From Rhizobium sp. Root1212 (GTDB taxonomy: Bacteria > Pseudomonadota > Alphaproteobacteria > Rhizobiales > Rhizobiaceae): 64,000 bases of DNA. The position numbers and the translations under genes are program-made. A model generated the notes under the pieces. The model saw only the letters and a list, made by a program, of their open reading frames with translations. It made no database searches and was not told where the DNA came from. The stretch is from assembly GCF_001424985.1 (NCBI RefSeq), contig NZ_LMDA01000001.1:1-64000 (forward strand), given 5' to 3'. Positions 57,185-64,000 of this stretch are shown piece by piece. Position 1 is the first letter of the stretch. Each line of letters opens with the position of its first letter.

Positions 57185-58270
57185 ATGCATTTCCGCATGT
57201 CTGAAAACCATTCCCACCTATGGCCTGGAGTACCGCTCGCTCTCGGGGCAGCCGCTTTGTTTGGCGCGTCCGCGCCACTTTCGAAATTACTGATTGGTTC
57301 AGTTGACCCATGGCTACTTGCGGGAATTCTGTACCTCGGAGCCGGGTTGGGTTTGGCCGCGATACACTGGGGCCGGCCGCTGCTCGGATTATCCAATATC
57401 GAGGCTCCGCTTCGAGGCCCCGATATGCCATGGCTTGCCGCTGTCATCGTTTTCGGTGGGATGCTCGGGCCAATTTTTCTCATGTTCGGACTGTCTCGGA
57501 CATCAGCCGCATCGGGCTCGCTGTTGCTCAATTTGGAAAGCCTGGCCACGATGGCAATCGCGTGGGTGGTATTCCGAGAGAATGTCGACAGACGTCTGCT
57601 GCTCGGAGCAGCGGCCATTGTGGCCGGAGCCGTTCTTCTCTCATGGAACGGCCAGGCGCTTAACCTTGATATCGGTGCCCTCTTCATAGCGGCTGCGTGC
57701 TTATGTTGGGGCATAGATAACAACCTGACCCGGAAGCTCTCCTCAGCCGATCCGGTGCAAATTGCCATGCTCAAGGGCTTGCTGGCGGGGTCGACTAACC
57801 TTGCAATCGCGTTGGGGCTTGGCGCAGGGTTACCGAGCGCGACAATTGTCGCGGCGGGAGCTATTACCGGCTTCCTTGGTGTCGGGATCAGCCTCGTGAT
57901 GTTTATGCTCGCGCTCCGCCATCTCGGCGCAGCACGGACAGGAGCGTACTTTTCCTTGGCCCCATTCATCGGCGCAGTCCTTGCTCTGCTGCTGTTTCGA
58001 GAGAATCCCTCTTTACAGCTTCTCGCGGCCGGGCTGTTGATGGGCTTTGGGCTTTGGTTGCACCTTTCGGAACGCCATGACCATTGGCACGTTCATGAGG
58101 CGCTTGAACACGATCACGCTCACACCCACGACGATCATCACCAGCATACTCATGACGGGCCAAGCGATGAGCCCCATTCGCATCATCATCGCCATGAGCC
58201 CCTGCGTCACAAGCATCCGCACTATCCGGATTTGCATCACCGACACAGCCATGAAAATGCTGCTGAGTGA
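57185..58270 (+). CDS. DMT/EamA-family transporter with histidine-rich C-terminus
   Basis: A 361-aa membrane protein with about ten transmembrane segments in two EamA repeats (first PLALGAAALFGASAPLSKLL, second IGALFIAAACLCWGIDNN). The last 69 residues contain 25 histidines (HDHWHVHEALEHDHAHTH..., HSHHHRH). Such tails bind transition metals, so export of or response to Ni, Co, Zn or Cu is likely but unproven. ATG 57185 or 57197 could start it; neither has a clear ribosome-binding site. Codon use is less GC3-biased than in its neighbours, suggesting acquisition by transfer. Confidence 0.85.
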   Translation: MHFRMSENHSHLWPGVPLALGAAALFGASAPLSKLLIGSVDPWLLAGILYLGAGLGLAAIHWGRPLLGLSNIEAPLRGPDMPWLAAVIVFGGMLGPIFLMFGLSRTSAASGSLLLNLESLATMAIAWVVFRENVDRRLLLGAAAIVAGAVLLSWNGQALNLDIGALFIAAACLCWGIDNNLTRKLSSADPVQIAMLKGLLAGSTNLAIALGLGAGLPSATIVAAGAITGFLGVGISLVMFMLALRHLGAARTGAYFSLAPFIGAVLALLLFRENPSLQLLAAGLLMGFGLWLHLSERHDHWHVHEALEHDHAHTHDDHHQHTHDGPSDEPHSHHHRHEPLRHKHPHYPDLHHRHSHENAAE

Positions 58271-58902
58271 CACGCACATCTGATGAGGGTGGCAGGGCTG
58301 CGAGGTATGTATCAATGTCCCGGTTTACCAATGCCGTGGCGGAAATTGTCCTATTAAACTTGTCATCGAATACCATTGCGACAGCTGTTCTTACGCCTGA
58401 CAGAGGGGCGGAAACCACGAAATTCTCCATCCCCGAACCCCCCGCTCCGCGCCCCTATGCCATCATCGCCTTGTCCCGTTATCGGCTACACCGCGAGGCG
58501 TCGCGGCGAGGCGGGGCTGGCACCGGAGCTGAAAGCGGGACGCGATCTTTCTTCTTCGGGGTCGGCAGAAAATGCTCCCCTTCTGCGGACGCCCGGATTT
58601 CCGGAGTCTCGCCGCAGGCGTGCCTGTGCGGCACACAACGCCCTTTTGTAATAAAGGGAAGCAGAGGGAGCGGAGTTGCCGGCAAAAACTGCAAAACGGG
58701 GCGCTTCCGGGCGTCATTCTACTTAAATCTTGTTCGCGGCACCCAGAAGCGCCCCGGCCGAGACCCGAACCAACGAATAGCCACGGCGGTTTTCCGCGCG
58801 TGGATAGAGCCGTATCGTTGAAAAGAGGATCTGGGTCGCATTGTCGCAGAGTGCGAAGAGGCAGGGTAAAATGGCACCTCTACCTCAACAGCAACAAACA
58901 GC
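58271..58902. other. 632-bp intergenic region with two hairpins
   Basis: I find no convincing gene; several frames are open only by composition. Two stable structures lie close together: a 10-bp inverted repeat GGGGCGCTTC (58698-58707)/GAAGCGCCCC (58746-58755) and a hairpin at 58781-58803 (CCACG-GCGG-TTTT-CCGC-G-CGTGG). These could belong to a structured RNA or a decayed mobile element. Confidence 0.5.
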
Positions 58903-59247
58903 TCACAGCCGGATCACATAATCCTTGCGAGTCGTTTCAACGACTTCCCAGGTTCCCTTGAAGCCGGGTCTCACGACCATCCGGTCGCCGGCTCTCAGGT
59001 GCACCGCCTCGCCACCCTCTTCGGTCACGATCGAATAGCCGGAGAGAACGTTGAAATATTCCCACTCGTCATAGACGATCCGCCATTTGCCCGGCGTCGC
59101 TTCCCAGACGCCGGCATAGAGGCCGCCATCGACCTCTTCCAGGTTCCAGGTGCGAAACTCCGGCGCCCCGGACATCAGCCGGTCTGCCGCCGGCGCGCCG
59201 ATTTCCGGCTCGATCGTCGAAAGGTCGAAGAGAAGGGCCTTGCTCAT
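58903..59247 (-). CDS. Cupin domain protein
   Basis: A 114-aa single-domain cupin of the Cupin_3/EutQ-like group. The second half shows the pattern YFNVLSGYSIVTEEGG...LRAGDRMVVRPGFKGTWEVVE. Metal-binding His residues of classical cupins are largely missing, so a non-catalytic role is possible. ATG 59247 (MSKALLFDLSTIEPE) is chosen. It lies 56 bp after the sulfhydrylase gene and may be co-transcribed. Confidence 0.87.
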   Translation of the reverse strand: MSKALLFDLSTIEPEIGAPAADRLMSGAPEFRTWNLEEVDGGLYAGVWEATPGKWRIVYDEWEYFNVLSGYSIVTEEGGEAVHLRAGDRMVVRPGFKGTWEVVETTRKDYVIRL

Positions 59248-59303
59248 GCTGTCTCCGAAATCGAAAGCCCCGCGGCGCTGACCGCCGCGGGGCGAAAATG
59301 GCA

Positions 59304-60584
59304 TCATGCCTTGGCGAGCGACTGTTCCAGATCGGCGATGATATCGGCGACATCCTCGATGCCGACCGAGAGGCGCACGACCTCCGGCCCGGCGCCGGCC
59401 GCCGTCTGCTGCTCGGCCGAAAGCTGGCGGTGCGTCGTGGAGGCCGGATGAATGACCAGCGAGCGAGTGTCGCCGATATTGGCGAGGTGCGAGAACATCT
59501 CCAGCCCCTCGACGAAGCGCTTGCCCGCCTCATAACCGCCCTTCAGCCCGAAGGTGAAGACCGCACCCGCGCCCTTCGGCGAATAGCGCTGCTGCAAACC
59601 ATGGTTTCCATCGCCTTCGAGGCCGGCATAGTTCACGTATTCGACCTTCTCATGCTTCGAAAGCCAAGTCGCGACAGCCAGTGCGTTGTCGCAATGGCGC
59701 TGCATGCGAAGCGGCAGCGTCTCGATGCCCGTCAGGATCATGAAGGCGTTGAACGGCGAGATCGCCGGGCCGAAATCGCGCAGACCCAGGACACGGCAGG
59801 CAATCGCAAAGGCGAAATTGCCGAAGGTCGCATGCAGCACGATACCCGCATATTCCGGGCGCGGCTCGGACAGCAGCGGATATTTACCGGATTTCGACCA
59901 GTCGAAGGTGCCGCCATCGACGATGACGCCACCCATGGAATTGCCGTGGCCTCCCATGAACTTGGTCAGCGAATGCACGACGATATCGGCACCGTGCTCG
60001 ATCGGCCTGATGAGATAGGGGGTCGCCATGGTGTTGTCGACGATCAGCGGCAGGCCGTGACGGCGCGCCACTTCGGCAATCGCGGCGATATCGACGAAGG
60101 TGCCGCCCGGATTGGCGAGGCTCTCGATGAAGATCGCCTTGGTGCGGTCGTCGATCTGGCTTTCGAAGCTCGATGCGTCGCGCGAATCCGCCCAGCGCAC
60201 ATGCCAGTCGAAGGACTTGAACGAGTTGCCGAACTGATTGACCGAACCACCGTAGAGCTGCCTGCCGGCAACGAAATTGTCGCCGGGGCTCATGATCGTG
60301 TGGAACACCAGCAGCTGCGCCGCATGGCCGGAGGCCACGGCCAGCGCCGCCGTGCCGCCTTCGAGCGCGGCCACGCGCTCTTCCAGCACCGCCTGCGTCG
60401 GGTTCATGATGCGGGTGTAGATGTTGCCGAAGGCCTGCAGGCCGAACAGCGAGGCCGCATGGTCGGCGTCGTTGAAGACGAAGCTGGTCGTCTGGTAGAT
60501 CGGCGTCGCGCGCGCGCCGGTGGTCGGGTCAGGCTGCGCGCCGGCATGGATGGCAAGCGTATTGAAACCGGGTTTCGTGCTCAT
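59304..60584 (-). CDS. metY: O-acetylhomoserine sulfhydrylase (aminocarboxypropyltransferase)
   Basis: A PLP-dependent Cys/Met-metabolism enzyme of 426 aa that forms homocysteine from O-acetylhomoserine and sulfide. Landmarks are the PLP lysine in SLTKFMGGHGNSMGG, ATPIYQTTSFVF, YTRIMNPT and the C-terminal VRLSVGIEDVADIIADLEQ. GGGAGGA lies about 8 nt before ATG 60584. A MetZ-type (O-succinylhomoserine) specificity cannot be excluded. I looked for a SAM-II riboswitch in the 110-bp leader and found no match. Confidence 0.92.
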   Translation of the reverse strand: MSTKPGFNTLAIHAGAQPDPTTGARATPIYQTTSFVFNDADHAASLFGLQAFGNIYTRIMNPTQAVLEERVAALEGGTAALAVASGHAAQLLVFHTIMSPGDNFVAGRQLYGGSVNQFGNSFKSFDWHVRWADSRDASSFESQIDDRTKAIFIESLANPGGTFVDIAAIAEVARRHGLPLIVDNTMATPYLIRPIEHGADIVVHSLTKFMGGHGNSMGGVIVDGGTFDWSKSGKYPLLSEPRPEYAGIVLHATFGNFAFAIACRVLGLRDFGPAISPFNAFMILTGIETLPLRMQRHCDNALAVATWLSKHEKVEYVNYAGLEGDGNHGLQQRYSPKGAGAVFTFGLKGGYEAGKRFVEGLEMFSHLANIGDTRSLVIHPASTTHRQLSAEQQTAAGAGPEVVRLSVGIEDVADIIADLEQSLAKA

Positions 60585-60692
60585 GAAAATATCCTCCCTC
60601 GAAAAGTCGCGGCACTATTCCAGAGCCGATCCCCCGCCGTCAAAGATTGTTTTTCCAAAATACTGATAATTCGAGCACTTTCGCTTTCGGGC

Positions 60693-61121
60693 TCAAATGA
60701 CCAGCCGCGGATATTCGATCGCCGGGCAGCGATCCATCACCACCTTGATGCCTCCGGCTTCCGCCTTCGCCGCGGCCTGATCGTCGCGCACCGAAAGCTG
60801 TCCCCAGATCACCTTTGGACGCTGCGGTAAGGCCAGAATCTCATCCACAAGCGCCGGCAACTGATCTGCCGCGCGAAAAACATCGACCATGTCGACAGGC
60901 TGCGGCACATCGGCCAGCCGGGCATAGACCTTCTGTCCCTGGATTTCCTTGCCCGCCTGCCCCGGATTGACGGGATAGACCGTGTAGCCCTTGCGCAGAA
61001 GGAAGGCCATGACCCGGTAGCTCGGTCGCTCCGCATTCGGCGAAGCACCGACGAGCGCGATCGTCTTCGTTTCGGTGAGGATGTCCCTGATGAAATAATC
61101 AGGATAGCTGTCGTGGTTCAT
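60693..61121 (-). CDS. CoA-binding domain protein (YccU-like)
   Basis: A 142-aa Rossmann-fold protein of the CoA_binding_2 family. Landmarks are the nucleotide loop ALVGASPNAERPSYRV, YPVNPGQAGKEI, and the C-terminal VWGQLSVRDDQAA...VVMDRCPAIEYPRL. In cells it binds CoA or a CoA-like nucleotide; its role is not established. It lies 108 bp upstream of metY and could be co-transcribed with it. Confidence 0.93.
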   Translation of the reverse strand: MNHDSYPDYFIRDILTETKTIALVGASPNAERPSYRVMAFLLRKGYTVYPVNPGQAGKEIQGQKVYARLADVPQPVDMVDVFRAADQLPALVDEILALPQRPKVIWGQLSVRDDQAAAKAEAGGIKVVMDRCPAIEYPRLVI

Positions 61122-61323
61122 GATTCTGGCCGCTCCTTGTCGTCAAGGGATAGTTGGAACGGCAATCGACGGTGTCAACCGCTCCCTTCCCTGGCCGTTT
61201 GCGCCGAAGCCGCCAAATCTGGCCGTTTTGCCTCTTCCCGCAAGGATTGCGGTTGCAAATCGCCGGGCGGCGTTTCAGAAGCGGATGAACACTTCCTTCC
61301 CCCGCTTCTTCCCAGAGGTCATC

Positions 61324-62160
61324 GTGGCTCCCGACGTTATCGCGCTTGTCCTTCTCGGAGCCGTCCTGCATGCCACCTGGAATGCGTTGGTCAAGGCCGG
61401 CACGGAAAAGTCGCTCGATGCCGCAATGATCGCACTGGGTGCTGCCGTCGTCGCCGTCCCCTTTCTGCCCTTCGTACCCTTTCCGGCCTCCCCCTCCTGG
61501 CCGTTCCTCATCGTCTCGGCCTTTTTCCAGTTCGCCTATTTCCAGCTGGTGGCAGCGGCTTACCGCGCTGGCGATATCGGCCTCGTCTATCCGCTGATGC
61601 GCGGCGTCGCGCCGCTGATCGTCGCCTTCACCAGCGGCTTCATCCTCAAGGAACAGCTCTCGACCGGCACGCTCGCCGGCATCCTGACGATATGCACCGG
61701 CGTCCTGACGCTCGCCTTCGAAGCCCGCAAGGGTGGAAAACACGCGATCCTCTTGGCGCTCGCCAATGCCTGCGTTATCGCCAGCTACACCTATGTCGAC
61801 GGCATCGGCGCACGCCTTGCGCAAAACCCGATTTCCTACACGCTCTGGATGGCGCTGCTGCCGCCGGTCCTGCTTTTTGCCTGGGCTTTTCACAAGCGCG
61901 GCGTGGCCCCGGTGGTCTTCCACGTGCGCCATCAATGGTGGCGCGGCCTGATCGGCGGCGGCGGCTCGCTTGCGGCTTACGGCCTGGCACTCTGGGCAAT
62001 GACCAAGGCCCCGGTCGCGACTGTCGCGGCACTGCGCGAAACCTCGATCCTCTTTGCCGTGATCATCTCGATCGTCTTCCTGAAGGAACGCGTCAGCCCC
62101 TTCCGCATCGCGGCCGCGGGGCTGATCGCGCTTGGGGCGCTGCTCTTGAAGCTGGCTTGA
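61324..62160 (+). CDS. EamA-family (DMT) transporter
   Basis: A 278-aa inner-membrane transporter with about ten transmembrane segments in two EamA repeats (LLGAVLHATWNALVKAGT; AYGLALWAMTKAPVATVAALRETSILFAVIIS). I chose GTG 61324, behind AGAGG, because MAPDVIALVLLGAVLHATWN is the usual N-terminus; ATG 61285 would add 13 residues. The substrate is unknown. Divergent from the CoA-binding gene. Confidence 0.88.
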   Translation: MAPDVIALVLLGAVLHATWNALVKAGTEKSLDAAMIALGAAVVAVPFLPFVPFPASPSWPFLIVSAFFQFAYFQLVAAAYRAGDIGLVYPLMRGVAPLIVAFTSGFILKEQLSTGTLAGILTICTGVLTLAFEARKGGKHAILLALANACVIASYTYVDGIGARLAQNPISYTLWMALLPPVLLFAWAFHKRGVAPVVFHVRHQWWRGLIGGGGSLAAYGLALWAMTKAPVATVAALRETSILFAVIISIVFLKERVSPFRIAAAGLIALGALLLKLA

Positions 62161-62170
62161 ACGGTGCGGC

Positions 62171-62986
62171 CTACTTCCACTCCGGCATCCGCTTGCCGAG
62201 AAACGCGCCGATCCCTTCCAGCGCATCCTCCATCAGCAGATTCTCGACCATCACCTCAGTCGCAAAGGCATAGGCCTCCTCCAGCCCCATCGCCGCCTGC
62301 CGGTAGAAGGCCTGCTTGCCGATCTTCACGGCTTCGGGCGACTTGGAGGCGATCACGGCGGCATATTTATCCACCACCTGCCGCAGATACTGCTTCGGCA
62401 CGATGCGGTTGACGAGGCCGAAATCCTTCGCGGTCGAGGCATCGATCGTCTCGCCGGTGAGCAGCATTTCCATGGCCTGCTTGCGGTGGGCGGCGCGGGA
62501 CACCGCTACCATCGGCGTTGAGCAGAAAAGGCCGATATTGACGCCGGGCGTGCAGAAGGTCGCCGTATCGGTGCAAACAGCCAGATCGGCGCTCGCCACC
62601 AGCTGGCAGCCTGCCGCCGTCGCAAGGCCGTCGATCTCGGCGATGACAGGCTGCGGCAGCCTGGTGATCCTCAGCATCAGTTCGGTGGCCAGACGCACGG
62701 TCTTATCGAAGAAAGCCCGCCCCTGATCGCCATCGCCGCGATGGCTGGTGATTTCCTTCAAGTCATGACCGGCGGAAAACACCTGGCCCACCGCCGCCAG
62801 CACGACGACGCGGATATCCGGCATCTCCGCCACCGCATCGAGTTCGGCGATCAACCTTTCCATCATCGCGATCGAAAGGGCATTGGTCGGCGGGTTGTTC
62901 AGCGTCAGCCGGAGAATCGCATCCGCCCGCTCCTTCAGCACAAGGCCGCGCTGTTCTTCCGGGTGCAGGGAAACGATATCGGCCAT
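62171..62986 (-). CDS. Crotonase (enoyl-CoA hydratase-like) without catalytic glutamates
   Basis: A 271-aa crotonase-fold protein, similar in length and layout to ECHDC3. The oxyanion hole (SAGHDLKE) and CoA-binding NPPTNALS are intact. The two catalytic Glu of hydratases are replaced: the first lies in AAGCQLVAS (Gln) and the second in TPGVNIGL (Gly). It should therefore not hydrate enoyl-CoA but may be another acyl-CoA enzyme. ATG 62986 (MADIVSLHPEEQRG) is chosen over an upstream extension. Confidence 0.9.
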   Translation of the reverse strand: MADIVSLHPEEQRGLVLKERADAILRLTLNNPPTNALSIAMMERLIAELDAVAEMPDIRVVVLAAVGQVFSAGHDLKEITSHRGDGDQGRAFFDKTVRLATELMLRITRLPQPVIAEIDGLATAAGCQLVASADLAVCTDTATFCTPGVNIGLFCSTPMVAVSRAAHRKQAMEMLLTGETIDASTAKDFGLVNRIVPKQYLRQVVDKYAAVIASKSPEAVKIGKQAFYRQAAMGLEEAYAFATEVMVENLLMEDALEGIGAFLGKRMPEWK

Positions 62987-63138
62987 CGGCGGCTCCTTGA
63001 ATTCGGTATGGATCGAAAACGCGTTGGTACGCCCCGGCCGCACCGCTTTCAACCCGCCACGGCTCTTCGACTTTATGCCGGCTTGCCCGGATGCCGCCGA
63101 CCGGTTCTAACATCCGGCAAACGACGAAGGAAAACAGC

Positions 63139-63564
63139 ATGAACCCCGTCATGACGGTCGAAGACCTGAACCGCTTCCTGGATACGGACTTTCCCGAAGT
63201 CCACACCGACGGGCGCGTGTTCGAGGTGGTCAGCGTCGGCCCCGGCACCGCCGTCATGCGCTTCGATCCGCTGCCCCGGCACCTGCGCCCCGGTGCCACC
63301 GTTTCCGGCCCCGCCCTCTTCGCGCTGGCCGATGTCACCGCCTATGTGACGCTGGTCTCCCATATCGGCCCGGTCGCCCTTGCGGTCACGACCAATCTCA
63401 ACATCAACTTCCTGCGCAAGCCGGAGCCGAAACCGCTGGAATGCCGCTGCCGAATCCTCAAGCTCGGCAAGCGCCTCGCCGTCCTCGACGCCGAAATATC
63501 AGCCGCCGGAGACACCGATATCGTCGCCCACGCCACCGCGACCTATTCGATTCCGCCGAAATAA
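63139..63564 (+). CDS. PaaI-family thioesterase
   Basis: A 141-aa hotdog-fold acyl-CoA thioesterase. Family features are [19 protein letters not shown] (the catalytic Asp and the central helix) and [19 protein letters not shown] 63139 has AAGGAAAA upstream. The order crotonase-thioesterase-rplM is common in rhizobia. A weak stem TGTGGT/ACCACA (63567-63586) follows the stop. Confidence 0.92.
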   Translation: MNPVMTVEDLNRFLDTDFPEVHTDGRVFEVVSVGPGTAVMRFDPLPRHLRPGATVSGPALFALADVTAYVTLVSHIGPVALAVTTNLNINFLRKPEPKPLECRCRILKLGKRLAVLDAEISAAGDTDIVAHATATYSIPPK

Positions 63565-63641
63565 AATGTGGTATTATAAAACCACACAAGCATGCCATTG
63601 ATTTTGCTTATCAATTTTTCAAACTAACAAATCTGCTGTGC

Positions 63642-63670
63642 TTGACCGCATTTTCGACCTTGCGTATAAG
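63642..63670 (+). promoter_or_regulatory. Strong sigma-70-type promoter of rplM
   Basis: TTGACC (63642-63647), a 17-nt spacer and TATAAG (63665-63670) make a near-consensus alphaproteobacterial housekeeping promoter. The predicted start at about 63677 gives a leader of about 115 nt before rplM. Confidence 0.8.
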
Positions 63671-63682
63671 CTGCGGCAGATC

Positions 63683-63708
63683 GCGGTCCTTCGGGGCCGC
63701 TTTCCTTT
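63683..63708 (+). terminator. UUCG hairpin in the rplM leader, possible attenuator
   Basis: A 7-bp stem GCGGTCC/GGGCCGC closes a TTCG tetraloop at the very 5' end of the leader, followed by TTTCCTTTT. This could be an attenuator, a ribosomal-protein binding site or a 5' stabiliser of the rplM-rpsI mRNA. Confidence 0.5.
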
Positions 63709-63791
63709 TGGCATGGTTTCAAGCCGGCCAAAGCCAAGCAACAAGAAACGCCCGGCGGCAACGCATCGGGTCCAAACGAAAGAGTTTCACT

Positions 63792-64000
63792 ATGTCAACC
63801 TTCGTTCAGAAGCCTGCAGAGGTGGAGAAGAAGTGGGTCCTCATCGATGCCGAAGGCCTCGTTGTCGGTCGCGTCGCTTCCATCATCGCCAACATCCTGC
63901 GCGGCAAGCACAAGGCAACCTACACCCCTCACGTTGATGATGGCGACAACGTCATCGTTATCAACGCCGAGAAGGCTGTCCTGACCGGCAAGAAGTACTC
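63792..64000 (+). CDS. rplM: 50S ribosomal protein L13, 5' part
   Basis: The first 69 codons of L13 ([52 protein letters not shown]...) reach the end of the window, so the gene is cut off. A second ribosomal gene (rpsI) is expected to follow. It is preceded by a strong promoter and a structured leader. Confidence 0.97.
   Translation, partial: MSTFVQKPAEVEKKWVLIDAEGLVVGRVASIIANILRGKHKATYTPHVDDGDNVIVINAEKAVLTGKKY

Noticed and set aside
58267-58821. A 184-codon frame after the His-rich transporter
   Set aside because: It has no ribosome-binding site, no recognisable motif and a composition explained by GC content; the interval also holds RNA-like hairpins.
60585-60692. A possible SAM-II riboswitch before metY
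   Set aside because: SAM-II elements are common at this place in Alphaproteobacteria, but I found none of the conserved sequence or pairing in this leader.

Overview
The window is a stretch of alphaproteobacterial chromosome, most probably from the Rhizobiaceae (Rhizobium/Agrobacterium/Sinorhizobium relatives). The evidence is the GC-rich coding, the gene order proS-lolC-lolD, mce-rnj-birA-nuoN...A and clpP-clpX-lon-hupB, the nuo-operon accessory ORFs and alphaproteobacterial-style promoters. The species cannot be named from the sequence.

Layout. (1) 1-7644 is accessory DNA. A complete IS21-family element (istA/istB), with duplicated terminal repeats at both ends, sits in the 5' part of a phage Gp37/Gp68-like (DUF5131) gene. 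It is followed by a chain of small phage-type genes that all overlap by 4-11 nt and end in a tyrosine recombinase. The recombinase stops 49 bp from the 3' end of tRNA-Gly(TCC), so this looks like the right end of a prophage or integrative island; its left end is outside the window. (2) 7645-16345 is housekeeping: tRNA-Gly, tRNA-Tyr, rlmB, azoR with a divergent LysR regulator, a YoaK-family membrane protein, an exported hypothetical, nadK, and the proS-lolC-lolD operon. (3) 16346-17067 is an intergenic region with a strong candidate sRNA transcribed opposite to proS. (4) 17068-36298 is one long minus-strand block: nuoA to nuoN with two extra ORFs (a small exported protein after nuoD and a helix-hairpin-helix protein between nuoF and nuoG), then birA, rnj, mce and a DUF1467 protein. 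(5) 36299-44024 holds a small unknown ORF, two identical tRNA-Asp genes, tRNA-Val, a YhaO/YhaN-like phosphoesterase/ATPase pair and a MarR regulator with palindromic candidate operators. (6) 44045-53076 holds a secreted phytase-like esterase, an unknown 199-aa protein, and the proteostasis block hupB-lon-clpX-clpP; clpP has a good heat-shock-type promoter. (7) 53273-64000 holds a phospholipase D/cardiolipin synthase protein with an endonuclease/exonuclease/phosphatase protein, a cytochrome P450, a DMT transporter with a very histidine-rich tail, a cupin, an O-acetylhomoserine sulfhydrylase, a CoA-binding protein, a second DMT transporter, a crotonase lacking its catalytic glutamates, a thioesterase and the start of rplM behind a near-consensus promoter.

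How it works together. The core is respiratory Complex I (proton-pumping NADH:quinone oxidoreductase) in one polycistronic block, co-oriented with biotin ligase, RNase J and methylmalonyl-CoA epimerase. The proteostasis block follows upstream of it on the chromosome. The most distinctive observations are a pair of related C-terminal helix-hairpin-helix domains (one fused to NuoE, one on a separate protein between nuoF and nuoG), the overlapping phage gene chain interrupted by an IS21 element with duplicated ends, the His-tailed exporter, and several unexplained intergenic palindromes. I did not find a clearly new defence or mobile system.
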